Assembly (NCBI RefSeq): GCF_003254395.2 | Contig: NC_037639.1 | Location: 6,035,001-6,099,000, forward strand | Origin: Apis mellifera | Lineage: Eukaryota > Arthropoda > Insecta > Hymenoptera > Apidae | Reading direction: 5' to 3' | DNA length: 64,000 nucleotides | Part shown: positions 35,127 through 47,400 of the stretch, piece after piece | Layout of the letters: each line of letters begins with the position of its first letter | Position numbering within the stretch: position 1 is the stretch's first letter | Notes under the pieces: generated by a model | Seen by the model: the letters and a program-made list of their open reading frames with translations, nothing else | Database searches by the model: none | Told to the model about the DNA's origin: nothing | Translations under genes and position numbers: made by a program

Positions 35127-36420
35127 CACGTATATAGAGTATGGATTTCAAGTCCGTGACAGAATACAAGGAGGGTTCGATTTGATCGCATTGCATTGCG
35201 AGAGCACACTGGCTTGTATCGGTCGTGGCGAGATTCGAAAGTAGATTGGGAAGAGTCGGGGCAAGCGTGCGGCAGACAGCCGAGGTAATACATACAATCT
35301 CCCTTGTTGTCTGGCATCGAGTTGGTGGCAGCGGGGGTAGAAAAACTAGAAAAGGAGATCGGGAAGGCGGGCGGGAAGATGGGAGGGAAGGAATCGAAGG
35401 CCTGGAAAACGAGAGAAAGAAGAAGATGGAAAGACGGGTTTGAAAAGCGCGCAAGTCTTATAAACAATCCCAAGAGCGAACTACCCTCCAACCTCGTGCA
35501 AAGAGGATCAATGGCGAACGGAATGCGTAAACACCGAAGCAAAGTTACTACACGCGTGTTTCAATATACATCGTGATCTCTCTAACGAGTTGAAGTTAAG
35601 AATAAGTCGAAGAATAATTTATACTCGATTTATTGAATTTATTATCTATGTTATTCGAAGCATTGAATATCTCGAAGCTGCAATTGAATCATATAAATTA
35701 ATAAGATCGAATATATAGTAGTTTAGGAATAATAAATGTTATTCGAAATTTCGATTAATTTTTAAAATCTTTTTACAATGCTCCTGCTTGTTTTCCTGTC
35801 TCTGGTCTCTTTATTGCACGCAATTCTGAAATCTCTGGTATTGAGGATCGAAGAGACACCGATATAGATCCGTTGAAGCTACGTTTAACGTTTATGTCTG
35901 GAGGAGATGCGTTCGAGTGTCAATAGCGTAACACGTAGAGATCGTCCTGTCGAGAAACGTGTCGCGCGCGTTTAACCTTTCAGAGTTGGTTCGAATAATT
36001 TGCGACGAGACGTGTCGAACGGGGTATCGCACGCTTTTCGCGTGAACGTGTGGAATGTTGGGTAAATTCTTTTCCTTGGACTGCGATATTTTATTGAGGA
36101 AATGGATTGAGGATACGTGAAATGCACAGAAGAAGGGGGTGACTTTAGATATTGGCGAAGAATTTGTTGGAATATGTTGAAAGAATAATTTTATTTTTTT
36201 TTTTTTTAGAATCTATAAATGTCAAACTTGTGCTTTTTTGTTTGTTTTTAAATTAGATGTATCGATGTATTGAAAAATTGAACAATTTTTTAGAATTAAT
36301 TTGTTTATCTATAATTTGAAAAAGGAATGACGAAATGAATATATTAGATGATCGAGCCGAAATGGATGTATATATTTATCATTGTGCTGTTTGAAAATCG
36401 AGAAAAAGTAAAGAGAGATC
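35127..36420. other. mixed non-coding DNA
   Basis: 35160-35560 is GC-balanced then purine-rich, with overlapping frames on both strands but no recognisable protein. 35860-36060 is CpG-rich. No gene supported. Confidence 0.45.
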
Positions 36421-36432
36421 GATGCATGGAAG

Positions 36433-36460
36433 TATATAAAAGTAGCTGTGGCAGGTCAGT
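36433..36460 (+). promoter_or_regulatory. TATA box plus TCAGT initiator candidate
   Basis: TATATAAAAG (36433-36442) is followed by TCAGT (36456-36460), the arthropod initiator consensus. The spacing from the first T to the initiator A (36458) is 25, a little shorter than the usual 30. A second TCAGT is about 30 bases further downstream. No open frame follows soon, so any transcript would be non-coding or start with a 5' UTR exon. Confidence 0.25.
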
Positions 36461-36842
36461 ATCTAAAAGTTGAGTGACGTATCATTTTTCAGTGTCCTAT
36501 ACACGGTATTAGAAATATAGGGTCACGAACGGAAATTTTCGCTTTTTTGATATTTCGCTTACAAGTTTTGATATTTCCTCCACGTACTTATTTTTTACTC
36601 GATTCCTGGAACGTCACGCGTTCTGTTGCTGACACAATTTTATTTCCTAAGTCTTTCTTTTGATGCAATTTCACTTCCTTTCTTAACATTTCTTAATCAG
36701 AATTGCTTCTGATCAGAAAAAGAAACGAATAAAAAAATTATTATTTATAGTTGGTTAACTTTTAGAAAAGATTTTTTTTCCAGATTCACTGTGTATGTGG
36801 AGGGAATGTAACAACGAATCATTAATTTATTATAGTTAAAAG

Positions 36843-36960
36843 AAAAATTTTTATCCAAATAATTAGAAGATAATATAATTTATTGTTTGCAAATTCCAAT
36901 ATCCAAAAATTTTTATCCAAAGGTAATTAGAAGATAATATAATTTATTGTTTGCAAATTT
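36843..36960 (+). repeat. 62-bp tandem duplication
   Basis: 36843-36904 and 36905-36960 are near-identical direct copies (AAAAATTTTTATCC, then TAATTAGAAGATAATATAAT and TTTGCAAATT). They differ mainly by a 2-nt insertion (GG) in the second. It is a recent local duplication in AT-rich DNA. Confidence 0.9.
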
Positions 36961-38134
36961 CTAGTTTCATTAATATCTTCTCTGAAATTTTATCCACGAT
37001 ATAATTTGCATAAATGCAACAATTTTCGTTGCCTCGATTATTACAAAATTAAACTAGGATAATTAAGAAGGCAGGAGTAGTAAATGTAAACAACGCTTTT
37101 AATTTTTAATTGTTACTAACTACTCTGACTTATTAAAGTTAATAGCCATCTCTTTTTTAATTTAATAAAACTTTTTCGAGTCACGTTATTTGTTGCATAC
37201 TTACGCTTCTCAACAGTCTCTGCAAAGAATAAAAATTGTATCGCGTTATATTTTCGTTCTATTTTCATATCTTCTATCCTCGTGTCTCTTTTTATTTCTC
37301 TCTTTTATCTTGCCGTTTTTTCCTAATATTATTTTCCATAGTTGATTTTTTTTTTTCGTCAGCATTACACACTTCGTCCCCTCAGTTTCTTTAATTTTCT
37401 CTTTTAACGATATTTCTGTCACGTGCCCCATTTCTTCCACTATTTTATTATCTTTATATGCTTTTTCCATTTTCCCCTCGACCAATTTCTAATTTTCCTT
37501 ATAATCCAACCTTTTTATCAGGATACACACTTTTCACGAACTTTTCCCTTCCTCGTAGTGGACATTCTTATCCAACGCTCTGGATTTATCTTCGAATTTG
37601 CATTTTCGTCTCGTTTCTTTTTCGTTTCCTTCGTACTGTTTCGCAATTTTTTTATCTCTTTAACTTTTAAAACATATCTAAGATTTTTATACGAAATTTA
37701 TAGAATATTCGTATTATTGAATATCATCGAACAACAATGGAAATGATCAATCGATTAAATGGAAAATTTAATTTTATAAAAGAAGAATCATTTCATAAAT
37801 AAATTTTCTTAAATTTCATAATAACGAATTCACTTCCAACAATAATTCTACAATCGATGAAGAAAATTTGCCAAACTCTTCTTCTTAAAAAAACCACATC
37901 ACAATTTTATAAACTATTAATATTTTCAATGTGAGAAGAATACATTAAAAAAAAAAACAAACAAACAATCACGTTCCATCGTAATTTAAGATCCATCCTC
38001 ATCGAAAGCAAGCCAAGCCGGCGCAGAATAGAGAAAGGGGTTAAAAACGGGCTCGGAAGGGAAATCCTTTTCGAAATCATATCCATATCCGACATTGCTA
38101 TGTATGATGCCACCACAGGCTCCCCGCGCACACG
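36961..38134. other. AT-rich non-coding DNA
   Basis: Pyrimidine-rich on the + strand around 37250-37670, which yields long Phe/Leu/Ser frames. No gene supported. Confidence 0.55.
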
Positions 38135-38162
38135 TTGCATTATGCATCGCGTCATAATGCAA
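38135..38162. repeat. perfect 10-bp inverted repeat, 8-nt loop
   Basis: TTGCATTATG (38135-38144) and CATAATGCAA (38153-38162) are exact complements in a GC-balanced block (38080-38480). It could be a hairpin or paired POU/C-EBP-like half-sites. Confidence 0.6.
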
Positions 38163-38405
38163 GCCTTGAGGGGTAACGGCAGATTCGTGAATTCCTTTTG
38201 GCTGTTTTGCAATATCGTCGGATGCGGTTTCCTTTACCGGAACCGTTTCACCCTCCCCTCTCCACTCATCCGGCTTATACACGCGCTTATATCTGCTTAA
38301 CACGTGATCCCGCCTCGCCATTTCGAATGACGTTCACGTGCGATCGGAGGAAACCGTTTCCCCGCTCGTTCGTTCCCTGATTATGAAATTATATCGTGCC
38401 CCTGA

Positions 38406-38466
38406 GAATCGACGCCTCAGGATTGCCCGTCAACCATCCTTATAGGCGAGCTGACGCGTCTCATTC
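38406..38466. repeat. interrupted hairpin of about 18 pairs
   Basis: Four short stems stack: GAAT/ATTC, GACGC/GCGTC (38411-38415 with 38456-38460), TCAG/CTGA (38417-38420 with 38451-38454) and TTGCC/GGCGA with one G:U (38423-38427 with 38445-38449). They are separated by 1-2 nt mismatches and closed by a 17-nt loop. The 61-nt size is compatible with a small pre-microRNA, but an alternative lower pairing exists and the stems are short. Confidence 0.3.
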
Positions 38467-40373
38467 CTGGTTATATCGTCATCCCCTCCTCTTTACTCGA
38501 TCGCCTTAAGCGTAATAAAAACTCTGTATCTGGATCGAGCAATGCAAATTATTTCTTTCTTTCTCTTTTTTCTTTTTCCTTTAAATAAAGGAATTCATAT
38601 AGACGAATCAAACGAAATTCGTTTTAATTATATCTTATACGTGTGTGAATTCATTAGAAAGTTTTATTTTTCACATTGATATTGGAAATTCGAAAATTTT
38701 AATCGATAGATGTGTTGGAAAGATTTAGGATTAAAATTAAGATTATATCGTGAATTTTCATCTTTCATCTTTTTAATCTCAATTTCTCAGTGTCAGATTT
38801 TTCAATCGTGTTTTTAATCCTCAAACAGTTTACACCTCGTCGCTCTACGCCCCCCATCGTTTCTGCGTTCATTTCGGAAGCGGTGTGATAATCGAATCGC
38901 GGAAAGGGCGAGCTCATCGTGTCGGCTTTATGAGAAGCCGAATTGAATAAACTTGGAGCTTTAAAGAGCTCTTCCTATTCACACCGTATCGCGCACGTAC
39001 TACAATCTTACACGTGCGCGTAATTGACGATAAATAACGAAACACACGAGATCCTCATCCCATGCACCCTCCCCCTCCACGTCGGCCGTCGGATAATCTT
39101 TCACGACCGCCATTAAAGGTGCATTTACGAGCGGCGGCGGCGTCGTCGTCATCGTCGTCTTCTCTAGTATTTTCTTTTATCTCGGCTTAAACAAGAACGC
39201 AAAGGATCTTCCGTGCGGGAGCTTAAACGATTTTCTCACGCCGTATTTACGTGGATGAGCGATCCCTCGGTTGATGAAGGGACGGAACGGTGTTGCGGGT
39301 GGTCGGGGATACACAATCGGGACGCGAACTAATAAGAGAATAACGAGAGAGGGCGAAAGAGAGGATGGGATGGGGTGAGAGAGAGAGAGAGGAGGACTGA
39401 TCGTTTGTTGCGGCAAAACTTTCTCTCTATTACTGATAACGCTTTTCCTTTTCCACACTTTTCTTTCCTTTTTTTCTTTCTCGTTCAGAGAGAGAGAGAG
39501 AAAGAGAGAAGGAATTTCGTTTGAGAGCGGTATCTTTGGAAATTAATAAACTCTGCCGCGTAATTGGAAAGGCAGAAAGGGAAAATTGCGCTGGAGGGCA
39601 CTGGTCCTTGCTCTCCCCCCATCCCTCCATCTATGATTGTTTTATCACGGAAAATGAAATGAAAAGGTCGTGCTGTCGCGCGATAATTACATCACGCTTT
39701 TGGCTATATAAATTGATTTCACTTTGACTCGAGAGTAGTAAGTAAGTAGATTTCTCTGTTCAATATGATGATTTTTCATTTACATCAATTAATTTACGGA
39801 TACATATGTTATATCGCGATAAAACGTATTTCGAGAATGACACGTTTCTCGATGATTTATTATTTTAAAAATATATATATTTTTTCTTTCTCACGTTCCA
39901 ATGAGAGAATGAAATATCATAAATTACCATAGTATAAATAAGATTAACAAAGCGTTCTTTAATGTTGGAATAGCCGGCTTGTAGTATCTATTTTACATAT
40001 AAATAAAAATGATGTCATGAAAGTAAGTAGGTACACTTCCATCTCGATAAATATTACAATATTTATTTCGTGCTCTTCAAAATATAGAATAAAAAAAATA
40101 TCCTTCTTTTTACAACAATTTTAATTATCCAAGCGTCCAATTGTAAAATTTCAAGTTCAAAATTTCTTTCATCTTCTGAGATATGTATACGAAACAACCA
40201 ATTCATTTCGCAAGTAGTTTAACATTTTAATCAAGACGAGTTCGAAAGGGATAAAATTGAATCTATATCGGAGTCAAAAAATCATTTTCACTGGAAAAAG
40301 GAGTGAGGAGGGAGAGAGAATAAAGACGTAAGGGAGGATAGAATTGCGACAGGGACGGGACGAATACGTAATA
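38467..40373. other. mixed non-coding DNA
   Basis: No supportable gene. Triplet-rich GGC/GTC sequence at 39131-39163, a GA run at 39487-39510, TCGGCTT/AAGCCGA hairpin near 38922, and AT-rich background from 39740. Confidence 0.5.
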
Positions 40374-40420
40374 TTACATTACCCCGGGTATTAGAGGGTG
40401 GTGGAGGCCGGGGTATGTAA
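40374..40420. repeat. 13-bp hairpin with one bulge
   Basis: TACCCCGG (40380-40387) pairs perfectly with CCGGGGTA (40408-40415). After a single bulged T the stem continues as TTACA/TGTAA (40374-40378 with 40416-40420). The loop is 20 nt. At 47 nt it is short for a pre-microRNA, so it may be a DNA palindrome or part of a larger RNA fold. Confidence 0.5.
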
Positions 40421-41584
40421 AGTAAGGACATATTACCAATTTCGAGGAGCATAAATAATTCTCGGCTCGGGGATGAGGCGGACGATCCGGCGAGCAATTT
40501 TCCAAATTAGAAGACTCTCTCTCCTTCACGATAACGTGTGAACATTCTCGACGAGCCACGACCCTGCCTGTCTCTCTCTCTCCCTCCTCGAGACAGGTTC
40601 AGTATTCCGGAAGGCCGACGGGGAAGGGTTCTAAACGCGAAGGTATGCCACGAGACTGGCGCTACAAAAATCCACCAAGACGATCACGACGCCGTTAGGA
40701 AGGAGATGCAAATCCATCTTATCCCGTATTCTTCCCTTGAAATATCGATGGTGGGATCGCCGACTAATGGATGGGAATGTAATATGGATTAATTATACAA
40801 TTTTATCGCGGAGAACGAAGAAAGGTTTAACAATTTGTAGAAAATACATACATCGTTCAAGTCGAGGAAAAAGTTGTACAGTGCTCTTCCACGTCTTCGA
40901 TAAAATCAAATGATATATAACCATTTCTTCTTCTTGTAAAATTGTAAAAAATAGTCCTTGATTCAATAGTATCGAGAGAGAATTTTCACATTTTTCGCAT
41001 TTTTCTGAAAAACTTGGGTTCCAACTGAAGGGAAGACGAAGTGGTGGAGATGATCCATCGCCGCGAAGTGGTGACGACTTGCGAGAATGGGAGAAGGGAG
41101 AAGGTGAAACGACATCCTATCAACGGATGTTTGGCCGGGGTTAGAGGTTGAAGGCTTAGAGGAGAGGCGGTGGTGGAAATGGGCGAGCGTAAAACGCGAG
41201 GGGGCCAAGAGTATAACGAGAGCATGATCCTCCCCGGCTGGCAGGGGATATGACGTAACACAATATATGCGGTGTCGTCTGTCTCATCCCATTTGTTCGT
41301 TCGCAACCATGTGTGTGCACCGGCCTCGGAAAAACGGGTTCTCCTCGAGTCCGTCACCGTCCTCCCTGCGGCGAGACGTAACATCGAGGGGTTGAAAAAG
41401 GAAAAGAAAGGTGGAGGCTGGCGTGCGCGCGTGCACGCGGGCACGGAAAGAGGGGACAAAGAGAGGAGGCACGAGCTGCGCTGGCGTTGATAACGACTCG
41501 CCAGCGTTCATATTTTACGCGACGCTCATCAATAATTCATGCTGTGAATAATGCAGCACTGTTTCGCGTTACTTTATACCAGTC
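40421..41584. other. GC-balanced non-coding DNA
   Basis: Overlapping frames on both strands; the longest minus frame (40986-41459) begins with TTG. An 8-bp inverted repeat CCTGTCTC/GAGACAGG lies at 40567-40597. No gene supported. Confidence 0.4.
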
Positions 41585-41660
41585 TTCCTTCCTTCCTTCC
41601 TTCCTTCCTTCCTTCCTTCCTTCCTTCCTTCCTTCCTTCCTTCCTTCCTTCCTTCCTTCC
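41585..41660. repeat. (TTCC)19 microsatellite
   Basis: Nineteen uninterrupted TTCC units (76 nt) followed by two ATCC variants. This accounts for the repeating Pro/Ser/Phe/Leu and Lys/Glu/Gly/Arg frames across it. Confidence 0.98.
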
Positions 41661-44440
41661 ATCCATCCTTCCGTTCTCTTGTCTTCCTCGTCTCGCCAAC
41701 ACCTACCCCATAATCTCTCTTTTTTCCCCCTCCTCGTATTTCTTCCGTCGTGCACCAACAAGAAGACAGACAGAACACAGAAGTTCCGTTCAGGACATTT
41801 TTATCTTTAGGTTTATCCTGTGAAACGAAGGCACGCGCGCCAACTCCCCCTCCTCGTCTCGTTCTATTCTTATCCCTCGCTGCGCGCTGCTTCTTTCTCC
41901 GCCTGTAAATAGCGCTCTTTATGCGATAATTTCTGGGCAACGCGCGCCTCCGTGAGAATCCTTTTAGCGGATCGTGACGTTAAATAATTACCGGCTATCT
42001 CCCTCTTTTCTTTCGTTTCTTCTTCCTTTCTTTTCTTTCTTCCTCTCCCCCCTCCTTTTCAACGTCGAAAAGATGATTGTTTATCGACGTTTCGATCAAG
42101 GAATTATGGACTCTGTGTGCATGGCGGAACTATGATGTATCGCTTATTTGTAAAGAAATGTAAAACGTGTTGTTGTATTATTAATTATGAAACATCTTTT
42201 TTTATTTTCATTATTTCTTGCATTCGGATAAGCGGTAAAATTCGTTTAAGAGATGTTACATTAAGATTATGTAACGGAAGATAATTGGGAAAATTAAGAA
42301 CGTTCGATGATACAATCGATTCGTTGCTGACAATAGATTCTTTTAGACTCGCTTTAATTACTGTTTAATCCTTATCTTTAATTGCTGTTTCGCGTTTATT
42401 TTATTATTCTTCTGTATTTTTTTTCCTTTTTTTTTCAAGTCAGTGATCTATAATGAAACGATACATTTTTTGGAGGGGGGGATACTTTTAGTTTGTAGAT
42501 TTAACTTGAATTATGTGGGGCATGGAATAGAAAGTTAATGACGAAATATGTTAGCGTAAGTGGAATTTTTATAGAACTGGTGGAAGCTATACGTCTTTGA
42601 AGAGAAACTGTTTTAAAAGAGGAAAAGTATTACGGTATGAAATACAGTTATGACCATTATTTCTCTATTTCAAGTTCCATTCCTTTAATACGTTATAGTT
42701 ATACGAAATGGAACCTAAATAGAGATTTATTCTTAATTTATCCGTTTTATTATTATCATTGTGGAAAGGAAATGGAAAGACGTAGAAATGTAATTATGTA
42801 ATAACTATAATCCGAATGAATATTTATCAATAATATATATCAAAAATTTATTTCTACATACGTTTGTTAAAAATTCGTCACAATTTTCTATGTATAACGA
42901 AGGGAGGATCAACGCAGGGAAGATAACGCAATGATAAATCCAAATTAGCCGATAAACTTTAATTACAATCTGTTTCCACGCCCTCGTCCTAATTTTCTTT
43001 CTTCACACGCCTCCTCGTTACCGCCGACAAACAATAAACTTCACTTTATTTCGGCCAAGTTTACTCTGCGGATTGTTCGCGTGGAAACAAAAGAAAGTTT
43101 CCCTCCCCCTCACGGTGGACGATGGTGTCTCGAGGAGGAGGAAAAGAAGGAGGAGAAGGGAAACTTGGGAATAATTTTATGACGGTGTTCCCGATAAATT
43201 ATTTACTAAAATCTCAAGTCGAATTTTCTCATCAATAATTCATAGTAGTGAGGCGGCTGCACACCTTGCTACCTTTCCCGCCACTTTGTACCATTCCCCT
43301 TTTATCGTTCCCAACCCTTCCTCCCTTCTCCTCCCCATCTGGCCCACCCAGGACAATGAACTTCGAATCGAGACATTTATTTTTCCATTTATACCCGGAA
43401 AACTAAAGTCCCACACCGCGACAGAGAACGATTTCTTTTGATACGAGATCTCTCCCTTCCTCCATCTTTTCTGATTTATAAAAATTGCCTTCCCTCCTCT
43501 CTCGATTGTAAGTAGGGGGACTTAGGTATTAATTAACGTTACTTATTAACTCGAAAGTTTCTTTATATTCTATGTGAAATACGATTCGTTGGTTTCTATT
43601 TATATACGATTAATACAATAATTATAAACGTTTCATATTGTAACTTGATAACTTTTTCGGTAAAAATTTCTTTTTCTAAGGTAAAGTTTTTAATTCTTTT
43701 TCATAAGTTTAATATATGATAATAAATATGATGCTCCATCTGTCGAGAATCAGAGTCGAAAGAGTTAAAAGTACAAGTGATTGTCAAAATTATAAAAAAG
43801 TCAATAATTAATTCATGGATTGAAAAATCTGAAAATTCTCATTAATGTCGAATATCTCTCTTAATCTTCGATTTTTTTTCGATTTAATCATATTTTAAAA
43901 TAAAACAAACGCGTTGGACAAATGGGGGTGCAATTTCCATTCGACGTCGGATTAGACAAATGAATGCTCGAGAAACATTAGTGCTTGTGTTAAATGCGTG
44001 CACACTACAATTTGGAGACTCTCGAACGCAATTTATGTTAATTAAGCTGGAACGTGGTTCACGTTAACTGTAGTATTATTAATCATGCGCGAGGCACTCG
44101 ATAAATCTTTATTAATAAATCAAAAATCGATCGAATAATTCTCGTTTCGTCAATCGATTTTTCTCTTTCTCGTGAAAATTTCGATTCGAATCCTTATTTA
44201 TTCTTAAAGAGAAACTTCAAGTTCCTCCTCCCTGCTTACATCGACAACATTTTAAATCTTCTTTCTTTTTCATTTCTCGTTTACATCTTTTTCCAAATTC
44301 ACGGCGATGATATTATTATCGTATTCCAAAATAAGTTTTCTCCGTCCGGTTTAGGATATTTTTTTTTAAATTAAGGGGGGAGTTGGGGGGAGCAGGGGGC
44401 GAGGAGAACTCTGAGAAAACGTTTATTGATTTGTTCTCAC
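41661..44440. other. pyrimidine-rich then AT-rich non-coding DNA
   Basis: Long pyrimidine tracts at 41700-41745 and 41998-42060, then AT-rich background. 42900-43500 is GC-balanced. No gene supported. Confidence 0.5.
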
Positions 44441-47400
44441 CCCCTATTGTCGCAAGCAAGTGTGTAATCGCGGCATTTCCCCTGGAGATTCGATTTTTCC
44501 GATCGGAACACATCCGAGCTCATTCGATCTGATTCAATGCACGGTGATTCATGCTCTTCCGTGCTTTTCAATTTCGCACGATTGAATTGCTTCGATCTGA
44601 TACGACTACTCGATTCAAACTGGAATTCTCCTAGCTTTAGCAAGACGTTCCACCGTCGGCAGGATCCTGTGATGATATTCGACGATCGTTTCACGGTTTC
44701 TTGTAATTAATGGTTAAATGTTTGCCGATCATCATTATCCGCCAATTCATTTTCGGTATTTGTAAAACGAGATTGAAAACGTTAATCGTGCACAATATTT
44801 GTTTAAGTATCTTTATCTTGGTCTCGAGTTTTAAATAAAAGGATCGTGAAATGTATTTTAAGCACGATAAAAGCATAAATTAATAAATAATTCTCTCTTC
44901 TTTGTAATTTCTATTATTTTCATCTTTTTTATTAAAAAAGTTCTTGCAAGGAAGGATTGTATTTTTGAAAATATTGCATCTATTAATATTGCATCATTAT
45001 GCTCCACTAAGCAACGTAAGAATAAGGAAAGCATATATAGATTTATCGATAATATTCTGCTTCTTTCACGCCTGATCGACTTCCTTTCCAACATTTTATT
45101 TATACATTATTGTTTTTCTTTATGCCTCTCAGAAGAGAAAAAGCTTTGTCTCTTCTTGTCAACTGAACTTTGTACACTTTTATAACGTTCTTAATCTAGC
45201 TCCAAATACTTATTATAGAAACTGAAAATATTCCTAATTCTATTATATATCATCTTCTTAATATACATACATACATTTTCATCTCTTCTCATCTCTGAAT
45301 CCAAAGACAAGAAAAATCGTACGTATTAGAAAAAAAATCATCAAAGAATACTCGATCATTCAGAGATCAAGTTCCACTTCAAGCACACGAATAGTTATTA
45401 ACTCTAAAGGAAACCGGTATATTCTCTCCCGGTTATACGATCGTCGTTAAAAATTTAAATGTCATTTCGTGAACTTAAAGCCTGTACGATCTCGCTCGAT
45501 AGGTCATCATCGAGGAGAGTCGCGGTTTACGTTCGAGGTAACCTTTCCTGGAACGGCCCTCCTCCGATTGCAAAACTGGAAAAGACCGCATAATGCGCAG
45601 AGAGAGAGAGAGAGGGGGGAGGAAGGGAAGGGCGGTTATCGATGCAGCGCAATATCTGCGTATTCGATACAGATATAGTGTATCATTTTCACATAATGGG
45701 GAAGGTTGGGTAATACGGAATGGAATACAAACAAAGCCGCGTGATATTCCTCCCGGTACTATATCATATCAACGTTTTATGAATAAAACATCTGCTTTAG
45801 TAGCTTTCCGCCGGTTGGCCCATACATTAGAATGTTGAACAATGTTGGAGGGGAGGGGGGACGCCGCGGCTGCTTATCCAAATGAAAAACGGTGTGTTGA
45901 AATTGGTTGTACCTGATGACGAATCAATATACTTATCTCGTGGTGATTTTAAATATTTCGTCGTCAATTGTTTATTATTGTATTGTGTTATGTTGATAAA
46001 CGGGCAATTCTCTGGTAATTTTAAGCGGTTAATTAATACATGATTCTCTCGTTAATGTATTCTCGTTTCTTGTTGACAGAGATAATAAATAATTATAGAA
46101 ACGAAGGAACAAAACGGTTGCTTGAATTTCTTAAATGGAAAAATCTATCGGGTAATGATGAAACAATGATTAAAGAAAAAAAGAAAAAAGAAATTTTCTA
46201 AAATTCTGATTTATCGCTTAATAGGACGAAAGGATTGATGCGCGAATAAAATTGTGAAACGTGTGAATTATCACGCCGTAAATTTTCTGGCCCGATATTC
46301 AATCTGACGAAAATTAAACGCGATTCGTTTCAACGGAAGAAGAAATCGGGTTAACTTGCCGGATTTCATTTTTATTTCAATTAGGTACTCTATTAGCGTG
46401 ACTCGTGCTTCCATCGAACTTGCTAACTACTCTCGGTTTTAATTCGGGGGGAAAAAAGTTTCCTCATAAGATCGTATCGGAAGAATTCTAACAGCAAGTT
46501 TTTTTTTATCGCGAAGTAAAATCAAACCTAGAATTGTTGCAAATCTACACCTGTAACAAGCCATATTTCCCTTCTATTCCTTTCTCCTGTATATAATAAC
46601 GGATTTTTCTAACTGACGTTTTTTTACCCCGTGTCTGGGTAATTTTTGATACACGTTCGTTTAGTATTATTAAAACACGACGCTACGCTATAATTTTAAA
46701 AAATTCGAAATGAGAATGTGTGCGTTATTGGTTAAAAAAATATGAGAATGAATACACATGTCCTAGTTTTCTTCTTTCTCTCTCTCTCTCTCCTTGTTTA
46801 ATATAAAATACAAGTAGAGTGAGAATTGTATGAAAAAAAATAAACTCGTTCGTCTTTTGTTCGCCTATTCTACAACGAGGCGATGTATAATTATAATTCT
46901 AATTAATATTTTAAATGCAATATATTGGGATATTGTCGTATCGATCGTGTATCGATAAATTTTTCGCAAATTCAAGAACGTTTTGAGTATAGATACATAT
47001 ATTTTTTTCACAATAAAATATTATTATTTTACATAATACAGTAATTATATGTTATGGGATTATGCAGTTATTTATTCGTACAGATAAACTTTATATAATG
47101 TAATATAATTTAACGTCAAACTACTACAAACTTCTCGGATTTGAATCGACGCGTAATTTCATGCATTTGAAACGTGCATTTGATTCGAATGTGGGACAGG
47201 AACGAGGGGTGATAAATTTTGGGAAAAGAATATTTGAAAAAAAAAATAATAAATAGCTTAATATTCCTTCTCGAATATCGACTTGACTTAAATTCTGTAT
47301 TGCGAGAAAGAAAATCACCACTTAATGACGTACGAGTTGTCGAATGAATAAACGGAAGGAAGGACATGAACGTCCGCTAATAGCAGTTTTGACGTGGTAT

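Noticed and set aside
41537..41940. Repetitive Lys/Glu/Gly/Arg and Pro/Ser/Phe/Leu frames
   Set aside because: They are translations of the TTCC microsatellite in different frames and strands.
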